This document shows positions 1 to 9,600 of a DNA stretch of 62,985 nucleotides, one piece after another (the stretch's first letter is position 1; each line of letters begins with the position of its first letter). Source of the stretch: Spirosoma spitsbergense DSM 19989. GTDB taxonomy: Bacteria > Bacteroidota > Bacteroidia > Cytophagales > Spirosomataceae. Below the pieces are notes generated by a model. That model saw only the letters and a list, made by a program, of their open reading frames with translations, searched no databases and had not been told where the DNA came from. A program made the translations under genes and the position numbers. The stretch covers positions 1 to 62,985 of the forward strand of contig NZ_KB893556.1 in NCBI RefSeq assembly GCF_000374085.1, in the 5' to 3' direction.

Positions 1-2
1 AT

Positions 3-104
3 TTTGCTTTAAAGAAATTGCTGACGCTAAATGCAACTAAGTTGGCTTTGCAGGAACTCAACAGCCTCAAAAGTCAATCTACTCTATTGGCCAAGGCTGC
101 GTAA
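3..104 (+). CDS. C-terminal end of an unidentified gene (partial, enters from the left)
   Basis: An open frame without a start enters the window and ends at TAA (102-104). It encodes about 33 residues rich in Leu, Lys, Ala and Ser, ending in LLAKAA. That is consistent with a helical C-terminus but too short to identify. The next gene, cobA, follows on the same strand after 33 bp, so the two may share a transcript. The identity is unknown; in other genomes cobA often follows nitrite or sulfite reductase genes, but nothing here shows that. Confidence 0.5.
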   Translation, partial: FALKKLLTLNATKLALQELNSLKSQSTLLAKAA

Positions 105-110
105 CATCAG

Positions 111-134
111 TCATTCACTCATTCACTCATTCAA
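111..134 (+). repeat. Three tandem TCATTCAC units before cobA
   Basis: Three head-to-tail 8-bp units (TCATTCAC, TCATTCAC, TCATTCAA) lie directly before the cobA start at 138, where a ribosome binding region would be. There is no Shine-Dalgarno sequence. The repeat number could vary by slippage and alter the leader, but this is inference. Confidence 0.6.
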
Positions 135-137
135 AAG

Positions 138-890
138 ATGAAACTTACCCTCGTAGGTGCCGGGCCTGGTGACCCGGATTTGATAACGGTGAAAGGCATC
201 AGGGCGTTGCAACAGGCCGATGTGGTGATGTATGATGCCCTGGTCCACCCCGATTTGCTCAACTACTGCCGTCCCGATGCCCTGACGGTGTACGTGGGCA
301 AGCGCCGGGGTGCCTACTCCTGCGTGCAGGAAGACATCAATCCACTTATCGTGCATTACGCGCAGCAGTACGGCCATGTAGTCCGGCTGAAAGGGGGTGA
401 TTCATTCGTGTTTGGGCGGGGGTATGAAGAGATTGACTTTGCCCGGCAGCACGGTATCGAAACCGCCATTGTACCGGGCCTTTCCAGCAGTTACGCCGTA
501 CCGGCCCTAGCCGGTGTACCCCTCACTACCCGTGGCCTGTCCGAGAGTTTTTGGGTCGTAACCGGTACCACCAAAGCCGGGAAACTCTCCGCTGATTTGC
601 ACCTGGCAGCCCAATCATCTGCTACAGTCGTTATCCTGATGGGGATGCATAAACTAGCGGACATCATGACGACGTTTGCCAGTTGTGGCAAAACCGACAC
701 TCCCGTTGCCATCATCCAGAACGGTTCATTACCCGAACAATGCACTGTTTTCGGCCGCGTTTCGACGATTAGTGAACGGGTAGCGGAATCCGGTATCGAT
801 AATCCCGCCATCATCGTGATTGGTGAAGTAGCAGGGTTGGCTGATCCGGAACGGCAAGCCGAGGTGCTGGCTTTGAGCGTTGGTCAATAA
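138..890 (+). CDS. cobA: Uroporphyrinogen-III C-methyltransferase (SUMT)
   Basis: The 250-residue protein matches the single-domain SUMT family in length. The N-terminal VGAGPGDPDLIT motif (about residues 6-17) binds S-adenosylmethionine. The VVMYDALVHPDLL segment, the RLKGGDSFVFGRGYEE block near residue 90 and the VPGLSSSYAVPALAGVPLT block near 110 are all family hallmarks. The enzyme adds two methyl groups to uroporphyrinogen III to give precorrin-2 in the cytoplasm, the branch point to sirohaem and cobalamin. There is no CysG-type dehydrogenase/chelatase domain. Sirohaem serves sulfite and nitrite reductases, which fits a sulfur-rich window, although neither reductase is present here. A strong terminator follows 19 bp after the stop. 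Confidence 0.95.
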   Translation: MKLTLVGAGPGDPDLITVKGIRALQQADVVMYDALVHPDLLNYCRPDALTVYVGKRRGAYSCVQEDINPLIVHYAQQYGHVVRLKGGDSFVFGRGYEEIDFARQHGIETAIVPGLSSSYAVPALAGVPLTTRGLSESFWVVTGTTKAGKLSADLHLAAQSSATVVILMGMHKLADIMTTFASCGKTDTPVAIIQNGSLPEQCTVFGRVSTISERVAESGIDNPAIIVIGEVAGLADPERQAEVLALSVGQ

Positions 891-909
891 AGATAAAGCA
901 ACAAAAAAA

Positions 910-938
910 GGCCCTGCTGAATTGCAGGGCCTTTTTTT
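910..938 (+). terminator. Rho-independent terminator after cobA
   Basis: A perfect 8-bp stem GGCCCTGC / GCAGGGCC (910-917 and 924-931) has a 6-nt loop and is followed by seven T (932-938). An A-run before the stem means it could also work for the opposite strand. Confidence 0.92.
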
Positions 939-1024
939 GCAGTCGCTCCCTAAGCTTGACTTTAGCCTTGCGCAGCCCACGCTAAGGCGTTCTGCCATAA
1001 CTGATACTACTGCGGCAGCCGCTG

Positions 1025-1894
1025 CTATTGGCTTATTTTTACGTGTACCACCTCTTTTTCCGATGTGCAAAAAATCATTTCCTGCCATAAATAGTGCCTG
1101 ACACCAGCCAAAGTATCGCTGAAGGTTAGTTCTTCTTTGATATACCAAATACTCACCTGACAAACCAATTGACCCCTCTTTTGGAGTGAATTAGCCAACA
1201 AGGTAACCACTGAAAATAAACCCATTAACACGGGGGGATACGATCAATAGCCAAATTACTCCATTGCCGCTGCGTTTCTACACCCAAATGCGCCCGCACT
1301 AAGCCAAACGTTGTCTCAATCGACCACCGGCGCACAAAATAACCGATCATCTCATCCGCTCTCAAACCTGGATCGTTGCTAACCAAGCCTGTCAGCTTGT
1401 TCTCCAGCCCAATCAACAGCCACCGGATCGATCGCTACGGGCTTTTTGCCCGTGTGATACGGCACGGGCCGCCCCGAATAGGGCAGTGCCAGTAACGTAG
1501 TCTACTGCCTGGGATTGACCACTATACCAGTCGGTATCGGCACAGACTCATACAAGGCGGCATCCAGCCGCAGGCGACTAATCAGGCTTACCGGCCCCTG
1601 CAAGGCAGTCAGCAGATCAATGACCGCATAGCCGCCGGGCTGCCCCGTGCTATCACCGACTGCTACTACCTGCCGATCAACTGCCCACCGTTTGGTTTGC
1701 AAGAGTAGCTGGCGTGCCCAGTCGGTGAGCTTTTTGTGAAGGCGGGGCTTGGTTTCATAATAGCGTTCCGAGGGCCATAAAGCGGACTCCAGGAAGTGTT
1801 TGAGTAAGGAGAATTTACCTTTTCCCAAAGCATTCTGGGGGTAAGTTTTTCTTCTTTGAGAAAGCGGCAACGTCATCGTGAGAAAGGTCAGCAA
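1025..1894 (-). mobile_element. Decayed DDE transposase (IS4/IS701-like)
   Basis: Read on the minus strand, pieces in different frames line up as one transposase. The first piece (1894-1502) contains VVAVGDSTGQPGGYAVIDLL, the first catalytic Asp region, and RLRLDAALYE. A short middle piece near 1500-1410 reads PVPYHTGKKPVAIDPVAVDW. The next (1416-1225) carries RWSIETTFGLVRAHLGVETQ, the catalytic Glu region. The last (1231-1025) carries the C-terminal GLFSVVTLLA segment. At least two frameshifts separate them, one in a run of six C near 1232. I assign it from motifs to the IS4/IS701-type DDE enzymes; the exact family is uncertain. No clear terminal inverted repeats or target duplication were found. 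The element is dead. The 939-1024 stretch before it holds nothing recognisable. Confidence 0.82.
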
Positions 1895-2086
1895 AGTGGT
1901 CTGCCAAATTCGTACAAGTGTAATTAACTTGGCTAGAGAGCAAGTATTGACAGTATAATTGACTAGTCGTTTTCATACTGAAATTTACCTATTTTCACTC
2001 TTTTGCGTAAGTCCTAACTATATCGTCCGGATCATGCCTAGTCTAATCATGGGTACGGCAGGAACTCCTTTTCCGCATGCTCCCGG

Positions 2087-2569
2087 CTAAGGCCACAAAC
2101 GCGCATCAACCGAAAACGCCGAGGTTCGCTCGACCGTCACCCCCTCGAACGAAGAGTGTAATGGATGAATCAGGAAGTTGAAAGAATCGGGTACCACCGC
2201 TGACGGAACCCCCAGGGTCAACACGTCTGGTCGAGTCAGCCAGGGGACGATGAGCTGACGGTTTTCGCTGAAATTAGACTCGTCCCGCCAGTTTTCCGGT
2301 AACTCGGTTAGACGAAGCAAACGGGGTGGTTCCAGGAGTGTCAGCGTAAGCAAGACTAACCGGGGTAAATCACTGTATGGCAAGGAACGTAAGTGAACGA
2401 TCTGTTCCAGCAAGGCCAGTTCGGGACTGGCGGATGTATACAGCACACCAATGCCGGGGGGATTCCAACGGCCGCCCAGCCGCCGGGCCCCTTCAGCCGA
2501 AAGGGGGGTACTTAGAAAACGTTCTTTGATCAGTCGGTACACGCGCACCGGCGGTTCGGTCAAGGCCAT
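2087..2569 (-). CDS. RES-domain toxin of a RES/Xre toxin-antitoxin pair
   Basis: The 160-residue protein begins RVYRLIKERFLSTPLSAEGA, has GGRWNPPGIGVLYTSASPEL near residue 30 and ALLEQIVHLRSLPYSDLP after it, the pattern of RES domains. Characterised members degrade or transfer ADP-ribose from NAD+, starving the cell when the antitoxin is lost. Arg, Tyr, Glu and Ser positions typical of the fold are present by eye. The antitoxin gene lies 8 bp upstream on the same strand, in the usual order for this class. The length is normal and the frame intact, so the module is probably functional. Confidence 0.88.
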   Translation of the reverse strand: MALTEPPVRVYRLIKERFLSTPLSAEGARRLGGRWNPPGIGVLYTSASPELALLEQIVHLRSLPYSDLPRLVLLTLTLLEPPRLLRLTELPENWRDESNFSENRQLIVPWLTRPDVLTLGVPSAVVPDSFNFLIHPLHSSFEGVTVERTSAFSVDARLWP

Positions 2570-2577
2570 GAAGAAAG

Positions 2578-2982
2578 CTAGGAATAGATGCCGTGCTCAA
2601 TCCGACCCAGCACAGTATGGACCATGTTGAAGCCAGTGGTCGTATCCAAGAGTGCCACGGGTGCCTGCCGACGAAGCTCGGGCAGGGGGCCATGGAGCCA
2701 GCGGCCCAGCACCTCTATCCTCCCGTCAAAAACGGCTAATCCATGCTTAATGAGGACATCCAGCAGCAGCAGTCGCTCCGAGGCATTGCTGTCCAACCGG
2801 GCATCCGGCCGCAGCCGGTGCAGGGTCCGTTCCGAGAGATTCAGAATACGCGCCATCTCTTTGTCGGTCAGGCCCAAAGGCCGGGCAATTTCATAGGCTT
2901 TCGCCCGGCTCACCCCGGCTCGGGTTTGCTCCACGATGGCAAAGCCATCCTCTGTCCATTCAGTATCGGTGGTCAGCTCCAC
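2578..2982 (-). CDS. Xre/MbcA/ParS-type antitoxin (DUF2384)
   Basis: The 134-residue protein has a helix-turn-helix-like middle (LGLTDKEMARILNLSERTLH, about residues 36-55) followed by a toxin-binding C-terminal domain ending LGRIEHGIYS, the hallmark ending of RES-associated antitoxins. It neutralises the RES toxin by covering its active site and normally represses its own operon as a complex. It is translated first, 8 bp ahead of the toxin. The promoter is described separately. The start at 2982 is the only suitable ATG near the promoter. Confidence 0.88.
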   Translation of the reverse strand: MELTTDTEWTEDGFAIVEQTRAGVSRAKAYEIARPLGLTDKEMARILNLSERTLHRLRPDARLDSNASERLLLLDVLIKHGLAVFDGRIEVLGRWLHGPLPELRRQAPVALLDTTTGFNMVHTVLGRIEHGIYS

Positions 2983-3002
2983 TAGGTTGATATTTTATGT
3001 CA

Positions 3003-3034
3003 CTAAGGTAGCCGCCATTTGGCAGACTTCCAAA
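3003..3034 (-). promoter_or_regulatory. Promoter of the RES/Xre pair
   Basis: On the minus strand TACCTTAG (3003-3010) matches the Bacteroidota -7 consensus TAnnTTTG at seven of eight bases, and TTTG (3031-3034) lies 20 bp upstream as the -33 element. The antitoxin starts 20 bp downstream. Nearby copies of TGTCATAA around 3053 and 3081 may be operator half-sites; that is speculative. Confidence 0.55.
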
Positions 3035-3221
3035 TTTATCTGGTATAGCTGTATGTCATAATAGGCAGGAAAGGCGGTGGTGTCATAAATGGTAAGTGAA
3101 TTCTGGGCAGAAAAACCTTAACCTGATCAAAAACGCTGAACGATTAAAGTGAACGTAAAAAAGAGTGTTTTTAATTACTTCCCTCTCACCTGGTCAGCGT
3201 TCAATTATACCTCCGACAAAA

Positions 3222-4250
3222 TCACCGGTCATTCAGGTCTATATAAGTTACGATTGGGTTCGCGAGACTGAACAACTTTCCATCTACTTCCCCGTAAGGA
3301 TAAATGAAGTAATTCAACGGTTGTTCCTGCCGGGGATAAAGCAGCAGGTCCCGACCCACGCTGAATTCAACCCGATTTTCGTCGTGAGCTCCAAAATAGT
3401 ACGACCGCTTCTCCGGATTTTTAGCGGCTTCCGACGCGTCGATTGGTACCCACCCGGCTGTTTTACTGTAAAATTCAGCCCAGCAATGGTAACCACTTAT
3501 CTGGCCACCGGGTCGGTCGGCCGGTAACGAAACGCCGATAGCAAACCGGGCCGGGATACCCAGCGCCCGGCAATAACCAATGAAGATGGCATGAAAGTCC
3601 GTGCAGTTGCCGCGCCGGACATCGCAGGCGTAGTAAATATCGCCCCGCCCCCAGCCGGTTCCGGTCTTGTCGTACTTTACGGTGGCAATAACGTGATCGT
3701 AAATGGCCCGGGCCTGCTCCATATCGGTTTTAGCCCCCACAGAATCGACCACCTGCCGCGCCAACTCCTTAATTTTACCGTCGATGGGTACCAGCCGATC
3801 GGGTTGCAGCCAGCGCCACTTATCCGAGGAATCCAGCCTGGCCACATTGGCTTCCTGCGATTGATGGATTTGGCTAATCCGTTCCTTACGAACGGCGGTA
3901 AACTGCATACTAATCACAAAGCCTGCTGCCGGTGGATTTTTCAGAAGGAGGTGCAGGAACTGGTTGCCATATTGCGCCGTATCCAGCTTATAGGGATAAG
4001 GCGAAGTGATGGTCAGATCGCTGATTTGCTGATAAAGGTTGTTGTGCGGAACAGGTATCCAGAGTTCCAGTTTCTTCGTCCCGGTCAGTACGTTACCGAT
4101 AGTCGTTTTATAAACGAGCTGAACCTTCCGGTTTCGTGGTGGAGCGGGACTGGTGAATGCCGGTAGCGCTGTAGCCAACCAGCTTACCCCCTGCAAAAGG
4201 CCAGCTAAAAGTAAAGGCCGCCAGTGTTTATGTAGAATGGTATTATGCAT
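3222..4250 (-). CDS. Secreted transglutaminase-like (cysteine protease fold) protein
   Basis: I place the start at the ATG at 4250 because a signal peptide follows at once (basic HNTILHKHWRP, then LLLAGLLQGVSWLATALP); an upstream ATG at 4298 would bury it. A beta-rich N-terminal domain comes first, then a transglutaminase core with the Cys-His-Asp triad: Cys in RRGNCTDFHAIF, His in YHCWAEFY and Asp in VPIDASEA. Bacterial proteins of this kind usually act as proteases or peptide-modifying enzymes in the periplasm rather than cross-linking enzymes. The substrate is unknown. The gene stands alone, with no clear operon partner. Length and motifs are intact. Confidence 0.82.
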   Translation of the reverse strand: MHNTILHKHWRPLLLAGLLQGVSWLATALPAFTSPAPPRNRKVQLVYKTTIGNVLTGTKKLELWIPVPHNNLYQQISDLTITSPYPYKLDTAQYGNQFLHLLLKNPPAAGFVISMQFTAVRKERISQIHQSQEANVARLDSSDKWRWLQPDRLVPIDGKIKELARQVVDSVGAKTDMEQARAIYDHVIATVKYDKTGTGWGRGDIYYACDVRRGNCTDFHAIFIGYCRALGIPARFAIGVSLPADRPGGQISGYHCWAEFYSKTAGWVPIDASEAAKNPEKRSYYFGAHDENRVEFSVGRDLLLYPRQEQPLNYFIYPYGEVDGKLFSLANPIVTYIDLNDR

Positions 4251-4640
4251 TACCACTAAGTACATTGGGATTGGCACGTCGGTTCCCGAAGATAGCATCC
4301 TTACCGTATCGCTCCTCCGTTGAATGGTAAAATGACCGGGACGTTCTTTTTCAGCGGTGCGACCACCAGCGCGTCTCCCCTATTGTCAGCTACTCAGCAA
4401 TAAACTATTCGTCCTGGAAAGTAGCTGCCTGATAACCATAAGCGATAGAACTACCGCTTCAAAATTTTAAATAGTTTTTACGAATTACTGGTTCGCACCG
4501 ATTAATCTCATCGAATACAGTTTGTCAACTATCTGTTTTTCAGTTACTTAACTAGTATACTGTGGTCAGCCAAATTCATTTTAGCAATTTGTAACATTCC
4601 AACCTTAAACAGCGTTAGGGTTAGTACACGTAAAAAAATT
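4251..4640. other. Intergenic region before the efflux operon, with a candidate copper box
   Basis: No gene is visible in this 390-bp divergent region. On the plus strand CAATTTGTAAC (4585-4595) is a 2-mismatch version of the AATTnTGTAAC box seen in the metal island, and TAGGGTTA (4616-4623) is a weak -7 element about 29.5 bp downstream, the same spacing as at the other boxes. The region is otherwise AT-rich without repeats. Confidence 0.35.
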
Positions 4641-5024
4641 ATGTTAAACAGGGCATTGGCAAAATTAGTTTTTATCGCTTTCTGGGGGATGTTCTTCCAG
4701 TGCCAGGCGACTAATGCTATTGCGTATACGCCCGATGCCTCCTCGTCTCATTCGCAGGCTTCGCACAAAGGGAGTTTTTGTAAAAAGAAGCTGACCGACG
4801 GCAAGGAGCAGATAAGTGCCCCAACGGTTCGTCAGAAAGCACAGAAGCCTGCGGTACCGCCAGTCAGTGCCGGTTACGTCAATGGCTTTGTTCGGTACCT
4901 GGTCCAATCTCTTTTGCCTGTCTCTCCGGCAGGTGATTACTTCGTTTCTCCATCGGCCCGCAGGTTGATGGCTCTTCATCGGGCAAATCCGAATAAGGCT
5001 CCACCGGTCTGCGCTACGGCATAG
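4641..5024 (+). CDS. Small secreted protein of unknown function ahead of the efflux operon
   Basis: The 127-residue protein has a signal peptide (RALAKLVFIAFWGMFFQC followed by a small-residue region) and a low-complexity, Ser/His/Lys-rich mature part. It has a single Cys in the middle and one near the C-terminus. No domain is recognised. It lies 207 bp upstream of the TolC-RND-adaptor operon on the same strand and behind a candidate metal-responsive box, so it may be an accessory or leader protein of that operon. The start is chosen because the signal peptide begins there. Confidence 0.6.
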   Translation: MLNRALAKLVFIAFWGMFFQCQATNAIAYTPDASSSHSQASHKGSFCKKKLTDGKEQISAPTVRQKAQKPAVPPVSAGYVNGFVRYLVQSLLPVSPAGDYFVSPSARRLMALHRANPNKAPPVCATA

Positions 5025-5230
5025 AGCTGCTTCTTATTGAATCAGGCGTTTCTCATCGTTTTCCATCCGTTGCTGGCTGCTGCCCTATTTCACGGCAGGG
5101 CTCAACATGGCGTTGGTTTGGAATTCACAGGAGGCTACTTCGCGCTGATTAGTAAGCACCCCGCTGCCGTATCTGGTTTGAACCGGTCTGTCTGATCGGC
5201 TTCTCTATCAACTTTTTCCCATGATTTAGT

Positions 5231-5311
5231 ATGACTAGTCAACCAAACAGTTGGCGGTGGGGGGGGATTGCGCGTACCCGCCCGTTGCTGGGGGTTATCG
5301 TCTTTTGCTGA
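5231..5311 (+). other. Out-of-frame signal-peptide start of the TolC gene, with a G8 tract
   Basis: An ATG at 5231 opens a frame that reads like an export signal (polar start, then RPLLGVIVFC) but stops at TGA 5309-5311. The TolC frame continues in another phase. A run of eight G (5259-5266) lies inside. One extra G, or an indel downstream near 5290-5335, would join the frames. The apparent TTG start at 5251 lacks a convincing signal peptide. Confidence 0.6.
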
Positions 5312-6642
5312 GCAGCGCAGCAGCAGGCCAACCCAATCCGCTGACCCTACAGGAAGCACTGCGCACCGCCAAACAAAACTATCCGGCCCTGAAAGCCAAA
5401 GGAGAATTAGTAAAGCTGGCTTCGGAAGGCGTTCAGCTTACCCACACGCAACGGCTCCCTTCACTACGGGTAAGTGAGCAACTGAATTACGGCACCACCA
5501 ATGCTACCGCCGGAATTTTACTGCCCTTTGGCACCATTATCCCTACGACGGGGTCGTTTGCCAATGAGGCCAGTTTTCGGGGAACGTTCGGCAGCACGAC
5601 CACGCTCTACAGTGAGTGGGCACCCATTACGTTCGGGCAGTATCAGGCCCGCCTGAACGAAGCCAGAGAGGGCGTTCAGGTAGCCGTTGCGGATCTGGCA
5701 AATGATGATTTTGCCCACCAGATCCGGGTTGCCCAAACGTATCTGGAATTGCTGGCGGTAGAGCAGTACCAGCGCGTACAAACGCAGGACGTCGACCGGG
5801 TCACGACGCTGGGGCAAATCGTTGGTCGGCTCACTGAAAACGGCCTGCGACCCGGTGTCGATACTGAATTTGCCAATGCCGAAGTAGCGAAGGCGAAATT
5901 AGCCCTCTTCGATGCGCAGGATCGGGCGGTCAGGCTCCGCACTCAACTGGCTACCCTGCTGGGACTACGGACGCAGGCGTGGCAACTGGATTCTGTTTTT
6001 ATCAGTCAGCTGCCGGTCCTGTCTACCATCGAATCGAACCAGCCAACGCTACATCCCCAACTTGCTCTCCAGCAACAGACTATCCGGCTGACCGACGCCC
6101 GGATTGCGGTATTACGGAGAAGTTACCGGCCACGGGTTAGTTTGTTGGGAGCAACCTGGGCGAGAGGGTCGGGTATTGCGCCGAATGGGGAAATAAACGG
6201 TGGGCTGAGCGGCTTACCCCCCAATCGGCTCAATTACGCACTGGGCGTTGGGCTGACCTTCGATATTCTGGATTATACCCGCATTCACTCCCTGACCCGC
6301 CAGGAGGTATACCGGGCGCAGAGCCAGCAGGATGAGTACCAGCAGGTTAAACTTGAACTCGACAATCAGGTTGTGCTGGCGGATCAGCGGCTGCGACTAG
6401 TCGGGCTTCAGGCCGAACAGGCACCCATTCAGTTGCGGGCGGCCAGCCGGGCGTATCGGCAGCAAACGCTGCTTTACGACGGGGGGCTTGGCGATCTGAC
6501 GGCTCTGACGCAGGCCCTTTACAACCTCCGCAAGGCCGAAATCGACCAGTTGCTGATTACCAACCAGGCCTGGCAAGCGCTGTTGAGAAAGACGGCGGCA
6601 ACGGGTGACTTCTCTTTATTTTTTAACGCGCTACGTCCCTAA
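5251..6642 (+). CDS. TolC-family outer-membrane efflux protein (start disrupted)
   Basis: The body of the protein is a typical TolC-like outer-membrane factor: NPLTLQEALRTAKQNYPALK at the mature start, two long helical repeats, and the usual length of about 440 residues. It forms the outer-membrane channel for the RND pump encoded 2 bp downstream. The in-frame start is only a TTG at 5251 and gives a poor leader, whereas a good signal peptide lies in another frame from 5231. The gene is therefore either frameshifted (natural or assembly) or slips at the G8 run. The rest of the frame is intact, which argues that the lesion is recent, artefactual or reversible. Confidence 0.85.
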   Translation: MAVGGDCAYPPVAGGYRLLLSSAAAGQPNPLTLQEALRTAKQNYPALKAKGELVKLASEGVQLTHTQRLPSLRVSEQLNYGTTNATAGILLPFGTIIPTTGSFANEASFRGTFGSTTTLYSEWAPITFGQYQARLNEAREGVQVAVADLANDDFAHQIRVAQTYLELLAVEQYQRVQTQDVDRVTTLGQIVGRLTENGLRPGVDTEFANAEVAKAKLALFDAQDRAVRLRTQLATLLGLRTQAWQLDSVFISQLPVLSTIESNQPTLHPQLALQQQTIRLTDARIAVLRRSYRPRVSLLGATWARGSGIAPNGEINGGLSGLPPNRLNYALGVGLTFDILDYTRIHSLTRQEVYRAQSQQDEYQQVKLELDNQVVLADQRLRLVGLQAEQAPIQLRAASRAYRQQTLLYDGGLGDLTALTQALYNLRKAEIDQLLITNQAWQALLRKTAATGDFSLFFNALRP

Positions 6643-6644
6643 AC

Positions 6645-9600
6645 ATGTATTCACTCATTCGCTCCGCCCTAACGCGGCCCATAACCGTAGTGGTGGGTAT
6701 TCTGGCCATTCTGTTTTTTGCAGTGGTCGCCATTCGCAGCATTGCCGTGGATATCTTTCCGGCGATCGATACCCCGGCCATCTACGTGGCTGAACCCTAC
6801 GGCGGCCTTTCGCCCGATCAGCTTGATGGCTTCATCGCCAATCAGTTTCAGAATAATTTCCTGTTCGTATCCGGGGTTCGCCGAATCGAAACCAAAAGTA
6901 TTCAGGGGCTTACGCTCATCAAGTTGTCGTTTTATCCCGGCACCAACATGGCGCAGGCGGCAGCGGAGGTAGCCACGCAGGTATCCCGCGCTACGGCGTT
7001 CATGCCCCAGGGCACACTGCCGCCCCAGGTGGTTCGATTCGATGCCAGCTCGTTACCCGTTGGTCAGCTGGTACTGGAAAGTGACAAAAGCAGTCTGACC
7101 GAGCTGCAGGATTATGCCTCGGCCCGCCTGCGCCCAATGTTTACCAGTATTCCGGGGGTCACCTCAACGGCGCCCTTCGGCGGTAATATCCGCACCGTTG
7201 TGGTTAACGCCGATCCCCAGCGGATGCGCAGCTATAACCTCACACCCGACGATGTGGTGACGGCCATCGTCAACAATAATCAGCCATCGGCGGCTGGCAA
7301 CGTAAAACTGGGTCAGACAGCCTACATGGCTCCCGTGAATTCGCTGCTGAAAACCCCGGCCGACTTTCTGGATATTCCAATCCGAACGGGTTCGGGCCCC
7401 AATGTGTACGTGCGTGACATCGGTACGGTGCAGGATGGGGCCGACATAACCACGGGCTACGCCGTTATCAACGGTAAACGGGCAGTGTATATGCCGGTCA
7501 TCAAAAAAGCCAGTGCCTCAACGCTCGATGTGGTCAATAACGTCAAAGCAAAAATGCCGGAACTGAAGGCCCTGCTACCCGACGATGTGAAACTGACCTA
7601 CGCCTTTGACCAGTCGGTGTACGTGACCAACTCGCTGAAAAACCTGATTACGGAGGGTATACTGGGGGCTCTACTGACGGGGCTGATGGTGCTGTTGTTC
7701 CTTCGCGATTGGCGGAGCGTCATTATTGTGATCCTGACCATTCCCCTGTCGGTGCTATCGGCCGTTATTCTCCTCAATCTGGCCGGACAAACGATCAACA
7801 TCATGACCCTTTCGGGGCTGGCTCTGGCCATTGGGGTGCTGGTGGATGAAGCGACGGTAACCATCGAAAACATTCACCAGCATCTGGAAATGGGCGGGGC
7901 CGCCGGCGGCAAATCAAAGTCTTTAGCCATCTGGGATGCCTGCCGCGAGATTGCGCTGCCCAAGTTGCTGATTCTGTTGAGTATACTGGCTGTTTTTGCG
8001 CCTGCTTTCGTGATGGAAGGCATACCAAAGGCTATGTTCATGCCCCTGTCGCTATCGGTAGGCTTTGCCATGATTGCATCGTTCCTGCTGTCCCAGACGT
8101 TTGTACCCGTTATTGCCAACTGGCTGCTGAAAGACCACGTGGTTACGCACGACAAAAAAGGACACGCTGACCTGATTGACCCGACGGAAACGAAGGGTTT
8201 TGACCGGTTCAAACACCGATATCAACAGGTGCTGGGCAAACTCATCCGTCGCCGGAGAACCGTGCTGGGGGTGTACTTTATCGGCGCCATTGGCTTATCG
8301 ATTCTGGGCTTTCTGTGGATTGGCACCGATATTTTTCCCCTGTCCAATTCGCCCCAGTTTCAGCTTCGGATTCGGGAAAGAACGGGTACCCGCTTTGAGC
8401 AGACCGAGAAATCATTGGCCCAGGTTACCGACATCATCAAACAGCAGGTCGGCCCGGACAATATTGAGATTACGTCAGCTTTTGTGGGTACGCAGCCCGC
8501 CAGCTACGCCGTCAACTCTATTTTCGTCTTTACCAGCGGGCCGCACGAAGCCCTGCTCCAGGTGGCCATGACGGAGCACTACTCGGGAAACATGCAGGCA
8601 CTCAAGGAATCGCTCCGGAAAGCTATTGCCGAAAAACGGCCCGATCTGGCCATCTCGTTCGAACCCATCGAACTGGTTGAAAAAGTAATGAGCGACGGAG
8701 CGTCGACACCCCTCCAGGTGAACGTTGGCGCGCGAAACCTAAAACAGGCCAATCAGTTCGCTCTGCGCTTACTGGACAGTTTGACGCAGCTACCTTATCT
8801 GCGGGATGTTCAGATTGCCCAGCCGCTGCGGTACCCGGTATTGGCCATTGACGTAGACCGGGAGCGCGCTTCCCAACTCGACGTCAGTAGTCAGGATATC
8901 ACCCGGTCGATGGTTGCCACAACGTCATCGAGCCGGTTTACCAACAAAAATCTGTGGCTCGACCCGGTTTCGGGCTTGGGCTATCAGGTGCAGGTACAGG
9001 TACCCGAAAGCCAGATGACCCAGCTACAGGACCTGGAAAACATTCCCGTTAAACCAGGACGAACCCGGCCAACGCTGATGGATGTAGCCACCATTTCGCC
9101 CGGCTTTGTTGCCGGGGAAATCGACCGGCTGGGCCCTTATCGACTGGTCAGCATCACGGCCAACATTCAGCATAAAGATTTGGGAACAGCCAGCGAGGCT
9201 GTGCGTGGGGTGATAAAACGAATGGGCACACCCCCCAAAGGCGTGGTGGTCAATATGGTGGGCCAAAGTCAGTTGCTAAATGAAACGCTGGGCAGTTTAC
9301 AGAATGGACTGCTGGTGGCCATCGTCGTTATATTTCTATTACTGGCCGCTAACTTCCAGTCGTTCCAAATCTCGGCTGTGGTCCTGGGTATCACGCCGGC
9401 CGTCATTGCCGGTTCGCTACTGATGCTGCTGGCCTGCGGAGCCACGCTCAACCTGCAGTCGTACATGGGTATCATCATGTCGGTGGGAGTATCCGTTTCC
9501 AATGCCATCCTGTTAATTACCAGTGCGGAACAGGCGCGGATGGAGTGCCGGGACGCCCGTCAGGCAGCTATCAGCGCGGCCGGTACCCGTATTCGCCCCA

